Under the pieces are notes generated by a model. It was not told the origin of the DNA, did not search any database, and was given only the letters and a program-made list of their open reading frames with translations. A stretch of 64,000 bases of DNA from Ignavibacteriales bacterium (GTDB lineage Bacteria > Bacteroidota > Ignavibacteria > Ignavibacteriales > Melioribacteraceae). Within the stretch, counting starts at the first letter, position 1, and every line of letters starts with the position of its first letter. A program made the position numbers and the translations under genes. Positions 45,547 to 55,104 of this stretch are shown here, in pieces. The DNA lies in the NCBI GenBank assembly GCA_021740915.1, contig JAIOYW010000006.1:1-64000 (forward strand), in the 5' to 3' direction.

Positions 45547-46818
45547 ATGCGATATTTTGAAAACGAAAGCTATTCTTACAGGAACGATGTCTTATTTGTT
45601 GAGGATGTCGCTGTAGGCGATATTTCTGAAAAGACCGGAACCCCGGTATTCATCTATTCAAAAAAACACATTTCAGATCGTTTCCGTCAGTTCGCTGACG
45701 CATTCAGGGATATAGATCATCATGTTTTTTACGCTTCAAAAGCCAATTTTAATATTAATGTGATCAATATCTTTCGTTCTCTTGGAAGCGGTATTGACGT
45801 AAATTCAGAAGGTGAAATGATCCGCGCCTTAAAGGCAGGAGTCGCTCCGCAGAATATAATTCTTTCCGGTGTTGGTAAGACCGCCGATGAAATACGTGCC
45901 GGATTAGATTCAGATGTTTTGATGCTCAAAGCCGAATCGGAAGAAGAAATTGAACTTATTGCCAAAATTGCAGAATCAAAAAACAAAAAAGCGAGAGTAG
46001 CGATCCGGGTAAACCCGGAAGTTGACGCAAAAACACATCCTTATATTTCAACAGGACTTGCACAGAATAAATTCGGCATCAATGAAAAAGATGCGGAATC
46101 ATTATATCTTAAATACAACAATTCCCGGTGTATTAAATTCACCGGCATCGATATGCATATCGGCTCACAGATAACATCTTTGCCGCCCTTTATCGAAGCG
46201 GTTGAGAAGCTGTCTGCCCTGTATTTCAGACTTAAGTCGCAGGGGATAACCCTTGAACATTTTGATGTAGGGGGTGGAATGGGTGTTGTTTACAAGGAGG
46301 AAAATCCTTTCAGCATTCATGAATTTGCTGAAGCTTTGAAACCTCATCTGCGAAAATTGGGGTGCAAAATCCTTTTTGAGCCCGGCAGGTTTTTTATGGC
46401 TAATTCAGGGATTCTTGTTTCAGATATACTTTACACCAAAAAAAATGATAAAAAGAATTTCCTGATCACTGATGCAGCAATGACCGAACTTATGCGACCG
46501 AGTCTCTACGGATCTTATCACAATGTTCAGCCTCTAATAAGGAATAAATACCCTGAAATAAAAGCTGATATTGTCGGACCAGTTTGTGAATCCGGAGACT
46601 TCATAGCGAAGGACAGGGAGATAGAAGACCTGAAACAGAATGATAAAATTGCGATAATATCCGCCGGGGCTTACGGTATGGTTATGGCGTCGAATTATAA
46701 TGGCAGGAGAAGACCTCCGGAAGTAATTGTGGACGGTGATAAGTATTTTATTACGAGGAGCAGGGAAACATTCGATCATCTGCTTTATGACGAGAAACTG
46801 ATTAAGGAATTAATTTAA
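45547..46818 (+). CDS. lysA: Diaminopimelate decarboxylase
   Basis: A 423-residue PLP enzyme for the last step of lysine synthesis. I use ATG 45547; a GTG at 45523 would add eight residues and has no better ribosome site. The PLP lysine is Lys65 in FYASKANFN; other blocks are GIDVNSEGEM, HIGSQITSL, GGGMGVVY, EPGRFFMANSG and GPVCESGDFIAKDRE. Length is typical. It is followed 13 bases later by a small zinc-ribbon gene and lies downstream of a terminator, so it begins its own unit; about 250 bases upstream hold no gene. Confidence 0.95.
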   Translation: MRYFENESYSYRNDVLFVEDVAVGDISEKTGTPVFIYSKKHISDRFRQFADAFRDIDHHVFYASKANFNINVINIFRSLGSGIDVNSEGEMIRALKAGVAPQNIILSGVGKTADEIRAGLDSDVLMLKAESEEEIELIAKIAESKNKKARVAIRVNPEVDAKTHPYISTGLAQNKFGINEKDAESLYLKYNNSRCIKFTGIDMHIGSQITSLPPFIEAVEKLSALYFRLKSQGITLEHFDVGGGMGVVYKEENPFSIHEFAEALKPHLRKLGCKILFEPGRFFMANSGILVSDILYTKKNDKKNFLITDAAMTELMRPSLYGSYHNVQPLIRNKYPEIKADIVGPVCESGDFIAKDREIEDLKQNDKIAIISAGAYGMVMASNYNGRRRPPEVIVDGDKYFITRSRETFDHLLYDEKLIKELI

Positions 46819-46831
46819 GGAATATCCGGTT

Positions 46832-47128
46832 ATGGCATCACGATACAGAAATATCTTTGTGCCCATTGATGCGAGTCTCGGCTCAGAGTGTCCGCATTGC
46901 AATGAGAAAAATAAGCTTCAGCAATCCTCACCAAAAAATGTAAAAGACAGATTTATATACAGATTTACCCCTTACAGAAGATACACCTGCTCAAACTGTC
47001 GAAACAGAACATTCATCTATAGTTATAAACTCAATCCGGAATGGTACAAGATTGCTTTTTTCTATCTTTTTATAATGCTTGCAGGTTCATTTGTCATTTA
47101 CACGGCGATTAAAAAACTATTACGTTAA
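46832..47128 (+). CDS. Small zinc-ribbon membrane protein
   Basis: A 98-residue protein with two CxxC knuckles, CPHC (about 20-23) and CSNC (about 53-56), forming a treble-clef or zinc-ribbon unit, and one hydrophobic helix at 74-92 (IAFFYLFIMLAGSFVIYTAI). The basic region between the knuckles (KDRFIYRFTPYRRYTC) may contact nucleic acid or lipid. Such proteins are common in Bacteroidota and uncharacterised. It lies between lysA and the S9 peptidase with short gaps, so it is probably cotranscribed. Confidence 0.8.
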   Translation: MASRYRNIFVPIDASLGSECPHCNEKNKLQQSSPKNVKDRFIYRFTPYRRYTCSNCRNRTFIYSYKLNPEWYKIAFFYLFIMLAGSFVIYTAIKKLLR

Positions 47129-47145
47129 AAACTCGGGGAAACTTA

Positions 47146-49170
47146 ATGAATAGATTATTATTTCTAACTGTTCTGTTCGGTCTTACTTTATTTGGACAGC
47201 AGAAAAAAACGCTTGGTCCGGAAGAATTATGGCAGATGGAAAGGCTTGGGACGTATGCTGTTTCTGATGACGGACTGAAATTATGGTTTTCGACGACAAA
47301 ATATGATATGTCTTCGAACAAGGGAAATTCATTGTTTTATTATTATGATCTCTCCAAAAATGAGTTGAAAAATATAGCTGAATTATCCGGAGCGGGTTCT
47401 CCTTCTATTCATCCGGATGGAAGATTGAATTTCCTGAAAGATTCGCAATTATGGCAAGCTGATCATGATGGATCAGATGCGAAAAAACTGACTGATATTT
47501 ATTCCGGGATCGATAGTTATTTAATGATACCCGGCAGCGATAAAATCGTTTTCACATCTGCCGTTTACCCGGATTGTGATGATCAGGACTGCATTAAAAA
47601 CAGAGATGAAGAAGCATCATCATCTAAGGTCAAAGCAGAGATTTTCACCGAACTCCTATATAGACACTGGAATTCATGGCGTGGAGAAAAAAGGAGCCAT
47701 CTTTTCCTATACGATATTAATACAAAGTCGCTTTCAGATCTCACTCCGAATGCTGCTTATGATGTTCCGCCGACAGCGCTTGGGGGATCATTTGATTTTG
47801 CTGTCTCTCCCGATGGCAGGGAAGTGGCATTTTCCGCTAATAAAACGAAAAATCCATCATGGAATACAAATAATGATGTCTTTATAATTGATCTGACTGA
47901 TCCGGAATTTGAGCATAAAATGATTTCGACAGGTGAAGGAAATGACAACCAGCCTGTTTATTCCCCCGATGGAAAATATATCGCGTTTAAATCTATGAGA
48001 AGACCTGGTTTCGAAGCAGATAAATATGAAATCATTATTTATGACAGAAAAACAGGTATTAATAAAAATATTACCTCTGACATTGATATTTCTGCCGGTG
48101 ATATTGTTTTTTCCTCAGATGGGAGTTTTATCTTTTTCGATGCGGCGAATGAAATTAACAATTCAGTTTACAGAATTAATATACAGACAGGTGAGACGGA
48201 CTTGCTGATTAAGGAAAGAGTTAACTCCGATCTTAAACTGGCTGCAAAGGTTGGGCGGCTCTACTTTAAGAGGCAAAGTACCATAAGTCCGGTAAACATT
48301 TGTTATTATGATCTCAACGAGGGGAAAATAAACCCTGTAACAAATTTAAATGAGGAAATACTTTCTAAGATCGGGATGAACGAAGCAGAGACTTTCTGGT
48401 GTGAAGGAGCTGAAGGGGCTAAAGTTCAGTCGGTCTTGATCAAACCACCATACTTCGACCAGAATAAAAAATACCCGATGGTATTTCTAATCCATGGAGG
48501 TCCTCAGGGACACTGGTCGGATGATTTCCATTTCCGTTGGAATATGCAGATGTTTGCATCGCGCGGATATGTTGTTGTTGCTCCAAATCCAAGGGGAAGT
48601 GTCGGCTACGGGCAAAAATTTACAGATGAGATATCCGGTGATTGGGGTGGAAAGGCTTATACTGATTTGATGAATTCATATGATTATGCCGTTTCCAATT
48701 TTGGTTTTATTGATAAGGAAAACACATTTGCTGCCGGAGCATCCTATGGCGGGTACATGATTAACTGGATTGCCGGTCATACTGACCGCTTCAAAGCTTT
48801 GGTCTCACATGCCGGTGTGTTTAATCTTGAAAGTATGTACGGCGCAACAGAGGAACTCTGGTTCCCTGAATGGGAGTTTAAGGGAACACCCTGGGAAAGC
48901 CGTGAAATTTACCATAAATGGTCGCCTCACATGTTTGCTCATAACATCAAAACTCCTATGCTTGTTGTTCATGGTGCATTTGATTTTAGAGTGCCTGAGG
49001 GACAGGCATTCGAATTGTTTACATATTTGCAGCGACTTGGTGTGAAAAGCAAATTTTTGTACTTCCCGGATGAATATCATTTTGTGACAAAACCGCAGAA
49101 CGCTCTTTTATGGTGGAATACTGTTCTCGGTTGGTTTGACGAACATAATTCGAATTTACAAGGAAAATAA
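47146..49170 (+). CDS. S9 family serine peptidase (acylaminoacyl/dipeptidyl peptidase type)
   Basis: A 674-residue exported peptidase. The signal is MNRLLFLTVLFGLTLFGQ. Residues about 30-400 form a WD40-like beta-propeller (SPDGREVAFS, YSPDGKYIAFKSMRR), and about 420-670 the alpha/beta-hydrolase. The nucleophile is Ser533 in GASYGGY, with Asp in HGAFDFRVP and His in YFPDEYHF. It cleaves short peptides, probably in the periplasm. It ends one base before the next ATG region and shares a transcript with downstream genes. Confidence 0.94.
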   Translation: MNRLLFLTVLFGLTLFGQQKKTLGPEELWQMERLGTYAVSDDGLKLWFSTTKYDMSSNKGNSLFYYYDLSKNELKNIAELSGAGSPSIHPDGRLNFLKDSQLWQADHDGSDAKKLTDIYSGIDSYLMIPGSDKIVFTSAVYPDCDDQDCIKNRDEEASSSKVKAEIFTELLYRHWNSWRGEKRSHLFLYDINTKSLSDLTPNAAYDVPPTALGGSFDFAVSPDGREVAFSANKTKNPSWNTNNDVFIIDLTDPEFEHKMISTGEGNDNQPVYSPDGKYIAFKSMRRPGFEADKYEIIIYDRKTGINKNITSDIDISAGDIVFSSDGSFIFFDAANEINNSVYRINIQTGETDLLIKERVNSDLKLAAKVGRLYFKRQSTISPVNICYYDLNEGKINPVTNLNEEILSKIGMNEAETFWCEGAEGAKVQSVLIKPPYFDQNKKYPMVFLIHGGPQGHWSDDFHFRWNMQMFASRGYVVVAPNPRGSVGYGQKFTDEISGDWGGKAYTDLMNSYDYAVSNFGFIDKENTFAAGASYGGYMINWIAGHTDRFKALVSHAGVFNLESMYGATEELWFPEWEFKGTPWESREIYHKWSPHMFAHNIKTPMLVVHGAFDFRVPEGQAFELFTYLQRLGVKSKFLYFPDEYHFVTKPQNALLWWNTVLGWFDEHNSNLQGK

Positions 49171-49171
49171 A

Positions 49172-49531
49172 ATGGACCCACTTGGAAGAGATAATTTCTT
49201 TGATGACAACGAACCTGAGCTATTGATGAGTTCAAATCCGATAAAAGATGAGAGCGAAGTTGACGAAAATCTCTGGGTTAAACTTGAACGGGTTGGAAAA
49301 AAAATATCATTTGCCAAGGATATCCTTGCACTATATCGTTATCTGAAAGATCCGATAATAAGTTGGCACCGTAAGTCAATTATTATCGGAGCATTAATAT
49401 ATTTTATTACTCCGATTGACGCGATTCCGGATATTGCTCCACTGATCGGCTATCTTGATGACCTTGGAGTAATTACAGCACTTCTCAAATATCTTGGCAG
49501 CGAACTTATTCCTTATTATCAGGGACACTAA
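49172..49531 (+). CDS. YkvA/DUF1232 domain membrane-associated protein
   Basis: A 119-residue protein from ATG 49172, with AAGGAAA upstream; an earlier start inside the peptidase gene is not supported. The C-terminal half holds the DUF1232 block: [36 protein letters not shown]. The N-terminal part is acidic. The family is thought to be membrane-associated but is uncharacterised. It follows the S9 peptidase directly and precedes a NUDIX gene by five bases. Confidence 0.85.
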   Translation: MDPLGRDNFFDDNEPELLMSSNPIKDESEVDENLWVKLERVGKKISFAKDILALYRYLKDPIISWHRKSIIIGALIYFITPIDAIPDIAPLIGYLDDLGVITALLKYLGSELIPYYQGH

Positions 49532-49536
49532 AGCTT

Positions 49537-50085
49537 TTGAAAGGGCTGGAATTAATTGATAGGAAGAAGATTTATTCCGGGAAGGTCTTTAAGGTAATTG
49601 TTGATGAATTGAAATACACAAGTTCAGGCAACCAGACATTCCGCGAGGTGGTGGTGCATCCGGGCGGAGTTGTAATTGCTGCAGAGACCGGTAACGGCAA
49701 ATTTATTCTTGTCGAGCAGGAGCGTTATCCAATCGGGAAAGCAATGTTGGAATTTCCGGCAGGCAAGTTGGAGCCGGGAGAAAACCCGCTTGATTGCGCA
49801 GTCCGTGAACTTGAAGAAGAGACAGGGCAGCAAGCTGCTGAAATCCATAAACTCGGCAGTATTTATACTTCTCCGGGTTTCTGCGATGAGGAATTATTCC
49901 TATTTTATGCCCGCAATCTTAAAATGGGAACGATAAACCGGGAGGAGGGCGAGCAGGGAATGCTCGTTCACTTTTTAACAGCCGGGGAGATCGAAAATAA
50001 AATATTATCAGGCAAAATAAACGATGCAAAAACGATTTCCTGCTTTTACAGAGCCATGAAGTTTAGCCGGACTGAAAAAGTTTGA
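49537..50085 (+). CDS. NUDIX hydrolase, ADP-ribose pyrophosphatase type
   Basis: A 182-residue enzyme with a TTG start. The full NUDIX box lies at residues 76-98 ([20 protein letters not shown] and following TG), with REL-EE catalytic glutamates. The N-terminal part ([18 protein letters not shown], then [12 protein letters not shown]) matches ADP-ribose pyrophosphatase (NudF-like), which hydrolyses ADP-ribose to AMP and ribose-5-phosphate. Substrate assignment is inferred. A hairpin overlaps its 3' end. Confidence 0.9.
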   Translation: MKGLELIDRKKIYSGKVFKVIVDELKYTSSGNQTFREVVVHPGGVVIAAETGNGKFILVEQERYPIGKAMLEFPAGKLEPGENPLDCAVRELEEETGQQAAEIHKLGSIYTSPGFCDEELFLFYARNLKMGTINREEGEQGMLVHFLTAGEIENKILSGKINDAKTISCFYRAMKFSRTEKV

Positions 50086-50099
50086 CGAGTCGGGCTAAA
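50062..50099 (+). terminator. Hairpin over the 3' end of the NUDIX gene
   Basis: TTTAGCCGGACT (50062-50073) faces AGTCGGGCTAAA (50088-50099) with one mismatch. It spans the stop codon at 50083-50085. The T-run is weak (TTCTTT). It could serve as a bidirectional element with the opposing murI gene. Confidence 0.5.
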
Positions 50100-50188
50100 T
50101 TCTTTAAATGATTGTAATCGTTTATTGAGTCTTGAAAAAATTCTACCGGCATCAAAGAATTGACCCGGTAGAAGCAGATAAATCAAAA

Positions 50189-51013
50189 TCAGATCAGCCC
50201 AAGCAGATATTCGATATCAACTTTTTTCAAAGAATCAATTTCCTTTCCCAGGAATCTTTCGGCTACCGATTTGAATTTTTCAGGAAGATCACTCACGAAG
50301 TATTCATATCGCCCCGGAGTTTCTCTGTAATTACGTAATCCTTCATTTATAAGGTAATATTCAACCGTAATAGCAGCCGCAGTGCCGGAATCAATCATTT
50401 TCACCCCGTCACCAACTGCCTTCTTAATCACATTGGTCAGAAGCGGATAATGTGTACATCCAAGAATAAGTGTATCTATTCCGTAATCTTTTAATTCCTG
50501 CAGGTATTCTTTTGCGATTAATTTTGTTGCCCTATGATCTACCCAGCCTTCCTCAGCTAACGGGACAAATAGCGGGCAGGCTTTTTCGATTATATCGAAT
50601 CGGGAGTCGATTTTCAGTAATTCGTTTGAATAAGCTTTATTATTAACAGTTGCATTTGTACCGATCACACCAATTTTTCCGGTTCCGCTTTGTTTGGAAG
50701 CAAGAGCGGCTCCTGGAAAGATCATTCCGATAACGGGAACATCGAATTTTTCACGGAGTGCCGGCAATGCGACTGAAGATGCAGTATTACAGGCAACTAC
50801 TATCAATTTAACATTTTTCTGAACAAGAAACCCGGCGTCCTGAAGTGAATATTCAATGACAGTCGAATTTGATTTTGTACCATAAGGAACCCGTGCAGTA
50901 TCGCCAAAATAAATAATATTTTCATTCGGCATTTTTTCTGCAATTTTTTTTACAACTGTCAATCCGCCAATGCCGGAATCGAAAACCCCTATCGCATCAT
51001 CTATAGTCGCCAT
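50189..51013 (-). CDS. murI: Glutamate racemase
   Basis: A 274-residue enzyme supplying D-glutamate for peptidoglycan. Asp12 in VFDSGIGG, Cys75 in VVACNTASS and Cys186 in LILGCTHYPLL are the expected catalytic set. It starts one base after the glnD stop, so translation is coupled to glnD. The end (about 50189) is the last gene of the minus-strand run; no clear terminator is seen after it. Confidence 0.96.
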   Translation of the reverse strand: MATIDDAIGVFDSGIGGLTVVKKIAEKMPNENIIYFGDTARVPYGTKSNSTVIEYSLQDAGFLVQKNVKLIVVACNTASSVALPALREKFDVPVIGMIFPGAALASKQSGTGKIGVIGTNATVNNKAYSNELLKIDSRFDIIEKACPLFVPLAEEGWVDHRATKLIAKEYLQELKDYGIDTLILGCTHYPLLTNVIKKAVGDGVKMIDSGTAAAITVEYYLINEGLRNYRETPGRYEYFVSDLPEKFKSVAERFLGKEIDSLKKVDIEYLLGLI

Positions 51014-51014
51014 A

Positions 51015-53561
51015 TCAGAGTATCTCTTCTATTGATTCGTTGAGCTCGAATTTTATAAGCTCAAACTCGTTTTCGGATACTTTGTTGTGATTCCGGTCGA
51101 GGACATAAAAGGCATCCACAACATCATCGCCGCTGGTCGAAATTTTAGCAAAGAAAATTGACATACCCAATTTATTCAGGGTTGATGTAACCTGGTACAA
51201 AAGACCAAGCCGGTCAGGAGAAATTACATCAATGATAGTATATTTCTCATGCTTCTCAAGAACAATTCTTACTCTGCTTTTTCTCCTGAAAATTTTACTT
51301 TCCAGCCTCCACCATTTTGATTTAACTTTTTTAATTTCAGCAGGAATATGAAGCTCATTATTCACAGCGGCAATCATATCACTTCGTATTTTTTGATATT
51401 TTTCAGGTTCGACAGTTTTACCCGACCGAAAATCGGTAACGTTAAAATTATCAATAATAATGCCGTCATTGCGGGTATATATTTTTGCATCGTGAATATT
51501 AAGGTCGTTTATTGTTAGTACACCGCAGAGTTTTGAAAGAAGTGCTGAATAGTCCCTGGTTATAACTGTGATGGATGTAAATCCTTCGGATTCATTAAAG
51601 AAAACAGAAGTTTCACCACCCTTTTGAATTTCATCGGCATGTGCTTCAATTTCTTTTTGGGAAAATTCAGTGAGGTAGCTGATATCATTAATCGCATCTA
51701 TATGTTCAATTACGGATTCACCCAGGTGCTCTACTGCTTCCTCATACTTTTCACGGGTTTGCAGATGAAGCAATTCTTCGCCTGAAATATTGTCTTCGAG
51801 CATCAGGGCAGTCTTACGGTAAAGTTCGTGCAGTAATTCACTTTTCCATTGAGTCCATACTACAGGGCTAACAGCGGAGAGATCAGCGTAAGTGATAAGA
51901 TAAAGAAAATCAAGAACGTGACGGTCACTAAATATTGAGGCGAAATTATTTAGTGTGGATGGGTCATTCAGATTCCGCCTGAAGGCTATTTGCTCCATAG
52001 TCAAATGATGCCTGACCAGGAATTTTACAAGGTCAACTTCATCTGAATCATAGCCGAGCCCAGGTAATGCCGAACCGGCAATTTCGGCTCCCATAATTTC
52101 ATGCCCCGATATTCCATGCGGCTTTGCAATATCATGGAATAATACAGAGAGGAAAAGCAGATCTTTTCTTTTGAGTGAATGATATAATTTAGCTATCGGG
52201 GATGTCTCTTTATCCAGTTTTTCAAGATTGTTAATTGCAACAATTGTGTGTTCATCAGCAGTATAGCAATGATAAACACCGGGTTGAAAAAATCCCACCA
52301 AATCTTTAAAATCAGGAAGGAATACGCCGAGTACTCCGAATTCATTAAGTGCACCGAGTGTTTTCCCGACATTTTTCGGCAATCTTAGAATTTCTCTGAA
52401 AAACACAGAAGACTCGGAATCATCATCAGGATTTAATTCAGATTCTTCAACTCTGTCAAGTACTTTCGCTCGCAGATTGTCTTCAAATCGTCCGTCGTAA
52501 TAACCCCTATAATAAAAAGCTCTGAGGATGTCAGAAAGAGAAAGCTCTTTTTGATGCGATAGATTTATTGTTTTACCCTGAAGAAAAAAGTCCTCATCAA
52601 GTTCAATATTAAATTTATCCGAGAGTTTTTCTGAAAACTGAGCCGCAAAACTTTTCATTAAGGTTTTCGAAAAACGAAAAATTGTATTTGCAGCCTGGAA
52701 ATATTTTTTCATCATAGGAATCCAGGAGGAATCGTTTTCAGCAATTTTATTGGCGATTTTTTCCTGATATAAAAACTCCAGTCTGTCATTTTTCCTGCCG
52801 GATTCGAGATGAAGTAAATTCCTTGCGTTCAGTATTAATTTATAACTTTGAAGAAGGTTTCCGGCAGTTCTGGCATTTATAGTTCCATCTTTCTTCAATC
52901 GTTTGATAAAATTTTCGGTGTAAGTAATCTCATTCTGCTCAGCAAATATGCTGTTGTTAATAAAGGAATACATCCACTCAATTGAATGAAGATCGCGCAG
53001 TCCCCCTGCTGAATACTTTATATTCGGCTCAAGTACTTTTGGTGAATCTCCATATTTTTCATGCCGCAGTTTCTGATCTTCAAAAAATCTTTCAAGCAGG
53101 TCTGCACGGAATTTATCGTCAAGTAGCCCAAAAAGTTGTTTGTTCCATTGATTATAAACATCAACACAGCCATAAATAAATCTGGTTTCAAAAAACTGAG
53201 TGAAGGCGTGCAGGTCTTCTTCGAGGAATTTGCGGATGTCGCTGAATGTCCTGATTGTATGGGCAACATCTATACCAGCATCCCAGAGATCAGTAATTGC
53301 ATTTCGGATAAGATTTTCTCTCTCAGGAGTCAGTTCCGGGAGGATAAACATAATGTCAATATCGGAATAAGGAGAAAGTTCTCTTCTACAGAAACTGCCC
53401 GCAGAGACAACCGCAAAGTCCATATTCCGTTCAGAAAGAATGCGGATGATAAATTCTTCAACGGCAAGACTATTCCGAACACAGAGATTAAATGCATCTT
53501 TCCAGTTTTCCGGATTCTCGAAAATTTCCCTTCTGGTATTTTCGTATTCAGCTTTAAGCAT
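51015..53561 (-). CDS. glnD: Protein-PII uridylyltransferase / uridylyl-removing enzyme
   Basis: An 848-residue nitrogen sensor. N-terminal nucleotidyltransferase motif GSFCRRELSPYSDIDIMFI at about 55-73; a middle HD domain with VLFHDIAKP; two ACT domains at the end (about 690-770 and 775-848, the last starting IIDVISPDRLGLLYQVTS). It uridylylates PII proteins when glutamine is low and removes UMP when it is high. No PII gene or glnE lies in the window. It follows the tpl terminator and is coupled to murI. Confidence 0.95.
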   Translation of the reverse strand: MLKAEYENTRREIFENPENWKDAFNLCVRNSLAVEEFIIRILSERNMDFAVVSAGSFCRRELSPYSDIDIMFILPELTPERENLIRNAITDLWDAGIDVAHTIRTFSDIRKFLEEDLHAFTQFFETRFIYGCVDVYNQWNKQLFGLLDDKFRADLLERFFEDQKLRHEKYGDSPKVLEPNIKYSAGGLRDLHSIEWMYSFINNSIFAEQNEITYTENFIKRLKKDGTINARTAGNLLQSYKLILNARNLLHLESGRKNDRLEFLYQEKIANKIAENDSSWIPMMKKYFQAANTIFRFSKTLMKSFAAQFSEKLSDKFNIELDEDFFLQGKTINLSHQKELSLSDILRAFYYRGYYDGRFEDNLRAKVLDRVEESELNPDDDSESSVFFREILRLPKNVGKTLGALNEFGVLGVFLPDFKDLVGFFQPGVYHCYTADEHTIVAINNLEKLDKETSPIAKLYHSLKRKDLLFLSVLFHDIAKPHGISGHEIMGAEIAGSALPGLGYDSDEVDLVKFLVRHHLTMEQIAFRRNLNDPSTLNNFASIFSDRHVLDFLYLITYADLSAVSPVVWTQWKSELLHELYRKTALMLEDNISGEELLHLQTREKYEEAVEHLGESVIEHIDAINDISYLTEFSQKEIEAHADEIQKGGETSVFFNESEGFTSITVITRDYSALLSKLCGVLTINDLNIHDAKIYTRNDGIIIDNFNVTDFRSGKTVEPEKYQKIRSDMIAAVNNELHIPAEIKKVKSKWWRLESKIFRRKSRVRIVLEKHEKYTIIDVISPDRLGLLYQVTSTLNKLGMSIFFAKISTSGDDVVDAFYVLDRNHNKVSENEFELIKFELNESIEEIL

Positions 53562-53597
53562 GGTTTTTGATCCCGTTAAGCCGGAGACATATAAAAA

Positions 53598-53672
53598 TGC
53601 CTTATTCCCGCATTATTAAAAACCTCAAAAATAAACGATTAGAGATCAATAATAAAGTGAGGGAATAAGGCA
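53598..53672 (-). terminator. Large-loop terminator between tyrosine phenol-lyase and glnD
   Basis: On the minus strand TGCCTTATTCCC (53672-53661) pairs perfectly with GGGAATAAGGCA (53609-53598), and ATTTTTATATG follows at once. The loop is 51 bases. It begins 14 bases past the lyase stop. Confidence 0.65.
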
Positions 53673-53685
53673 AAAGTAAAAATGA

Positions 53686-55077
53686 TCAGATTTTTTCGAA
53701 TCTTGCCTGGAAAAATCTCAGGTATTTTGGTTCGTAAACCATTTTAAGACCTTTTATCGATTTTCTCTGGTCATATACATTAGCAACAGATTCAACTGTA
53801 ACATCAATATGAGCCTGTGTATAAACCCTTCTTGGGAAAGTAAGCCTTACAAGTTCGAGTTTTGGATACCGATGTTTCCCAGTAACCGGGTCGCGCCCTG
53901 AAGACACGATGCCTCTTTCCATTCCTCGAACACCAGAATCCTGATATATTGCAGCAGCAAGCGTCTGAGCAGGGAATTCATCCTGAGTAATATGATCGAG
54001 GAACCTTCTTGCATTCATGAAGATTGCATGACCACCGATTGGATTTACTATCGGGAGACCATATTCGAGCATTTTTTGACCGCAGTATTCAATCTGCCCT
54101 ATTCTTGTTCTGATATTATCAAATTCAATCATTTCTTCGATACCGCGAGCCATTGCTTCCATATCACGCCCAGCGAGTCCGCCATAAGTATGCAGTCCTT
54201 CATATACTACAACAAGATTTCTTGCTTCTTCATATACCTTTTCGTTTTTTGTTGCAAGAAAACCGCCAATATTAACCATGAGGTCTTTCTTAGCACTGAC
54301 CCATACGCCTTCGAAATACGAATTCATCTCAAAGAATATTTCCTGTATTGTCTTATCAGCGTAACCTTCTTCCTTTGTTTTAATAAAATAGGCATTTTCG
54401 GTAGCCCTGGTTGCATCGAACCATAATGCAACACCATATTTATCGCAAAGAGTTTTAACCTCCTTTAGATTTGCCATCGAGAATGGCTGTCCGCCTGCCA
54501 TGTTTACAGGTCCTGCCATACTTACGTAAGGAACTTTATCGGCACCAACCTTTTTGAAAAGGTCTTCAAGCTTCTGTGTGTCGATATTCCCTTTGAACTG
54601 GTGTGTGCTGTCCGGATCATGCGCTTCATCAATTATTACATCTACAAAAGTACCGCCGGCTAATTCCTGGTGGAGTCTTGTAGTAGTGAAATACATGTTC
54701 CCCGGAATATAATCACCTTCTTTGATCAGGATTTTTGAAACTAGATGTTCAGCGGCTCTGCCCTGGTGTGTCGGCACAAAAAAGGGCTGCCCGTAATATT
54801 TCCTGACATTATCCCAGAGATAGTAGAAATTTTTTGACCCTGCGTATGCTTCATCACCGAGCATCATTCCTGCCCATTGGTAATCGCTCATCGCATTTGT
54901 TCCGCTATCGGTGAGCAGATCGATATAAACGTCTTCAGATTTCAGGAGGAAAGTGTTATAACCTGCTTCCTCCAAAGCTTTGCTGCGCTGTTCATAAGTC
55001 GTCATTTTAATCGGTTCAACCACTTTGATCTTAAATGGTTCAGCCCAGCTCTTTTTAATATTCTTATTTTCAATCAT
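53686..55077 (-). CDS. tpl: Tyrosine phenol-lyase (beta-eliminating lyase)
   Basis: A 463-residue PLP enzyme of the tryptophanase/tyrosine phenol-lyase family. The PLP lysine is Lys264 in SAKKDLMVN, Asp221 in FDATRATENAYFIK holds the pyridine. Three positions that separate the two activities match the tyrosine phenol-lyase side: Thr131 in NMYFTTTR, Arg388 in GMERGI and Phe455 in YLRFF (Thr124, Arg381, Phe448 in the Citrobacter enzyme), whereas tryptophanase has Asp and His at two of them. So it should split tyrosine into phenol, pyruvate and ammonia. The ATG follows AGGGAG. It is 27 bases after queF. Confidence 0.82.
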   Translation of the reverse strand: MIENKNIKKSWAEPFKIKVVEPIKMTTYEQRSKALEEAGYNTFLLKSEDVYIDLLTDSGTNAMSDYQWAGMMLGDEAYAGSKNFYYLWDNVRKYYGQPFFVPTHQGRAAEHLVSKILIKEGDYIPGNMYFTTTRLHQELAGGTFVDVIIDEAHDPDSTHQFKGNIDTQKLEDLFKKVGADKVPYVSMAGPVNMAGGQPFSMANLKEVKTLCDKYGVALWFDATRATENAYFIKTKEEGYADKTIQEIFFEMNSYFEGVWVSAKKDLMVNIGGFLATKNEKVYEEARNLVVVYEGLHTYGGLAGRDMEAMARGIEEMIEFDNIRTRIGQIEYCGQKMLEYGLPIVNPIGGHAIFMNARRFLDHITQDEFPAQTLAAAIYQDSGVRGMERGIVSSGRDPVTGKHRYPKLELVRLTFPRRVYTQAHIDVTVESVANVYDQRKSIKGLKMVYEPKYLRFFQARFEKI

Positions 55078-55104
55078 TACAGCTCCCTGGCAATTTTATG
55101 AGTA

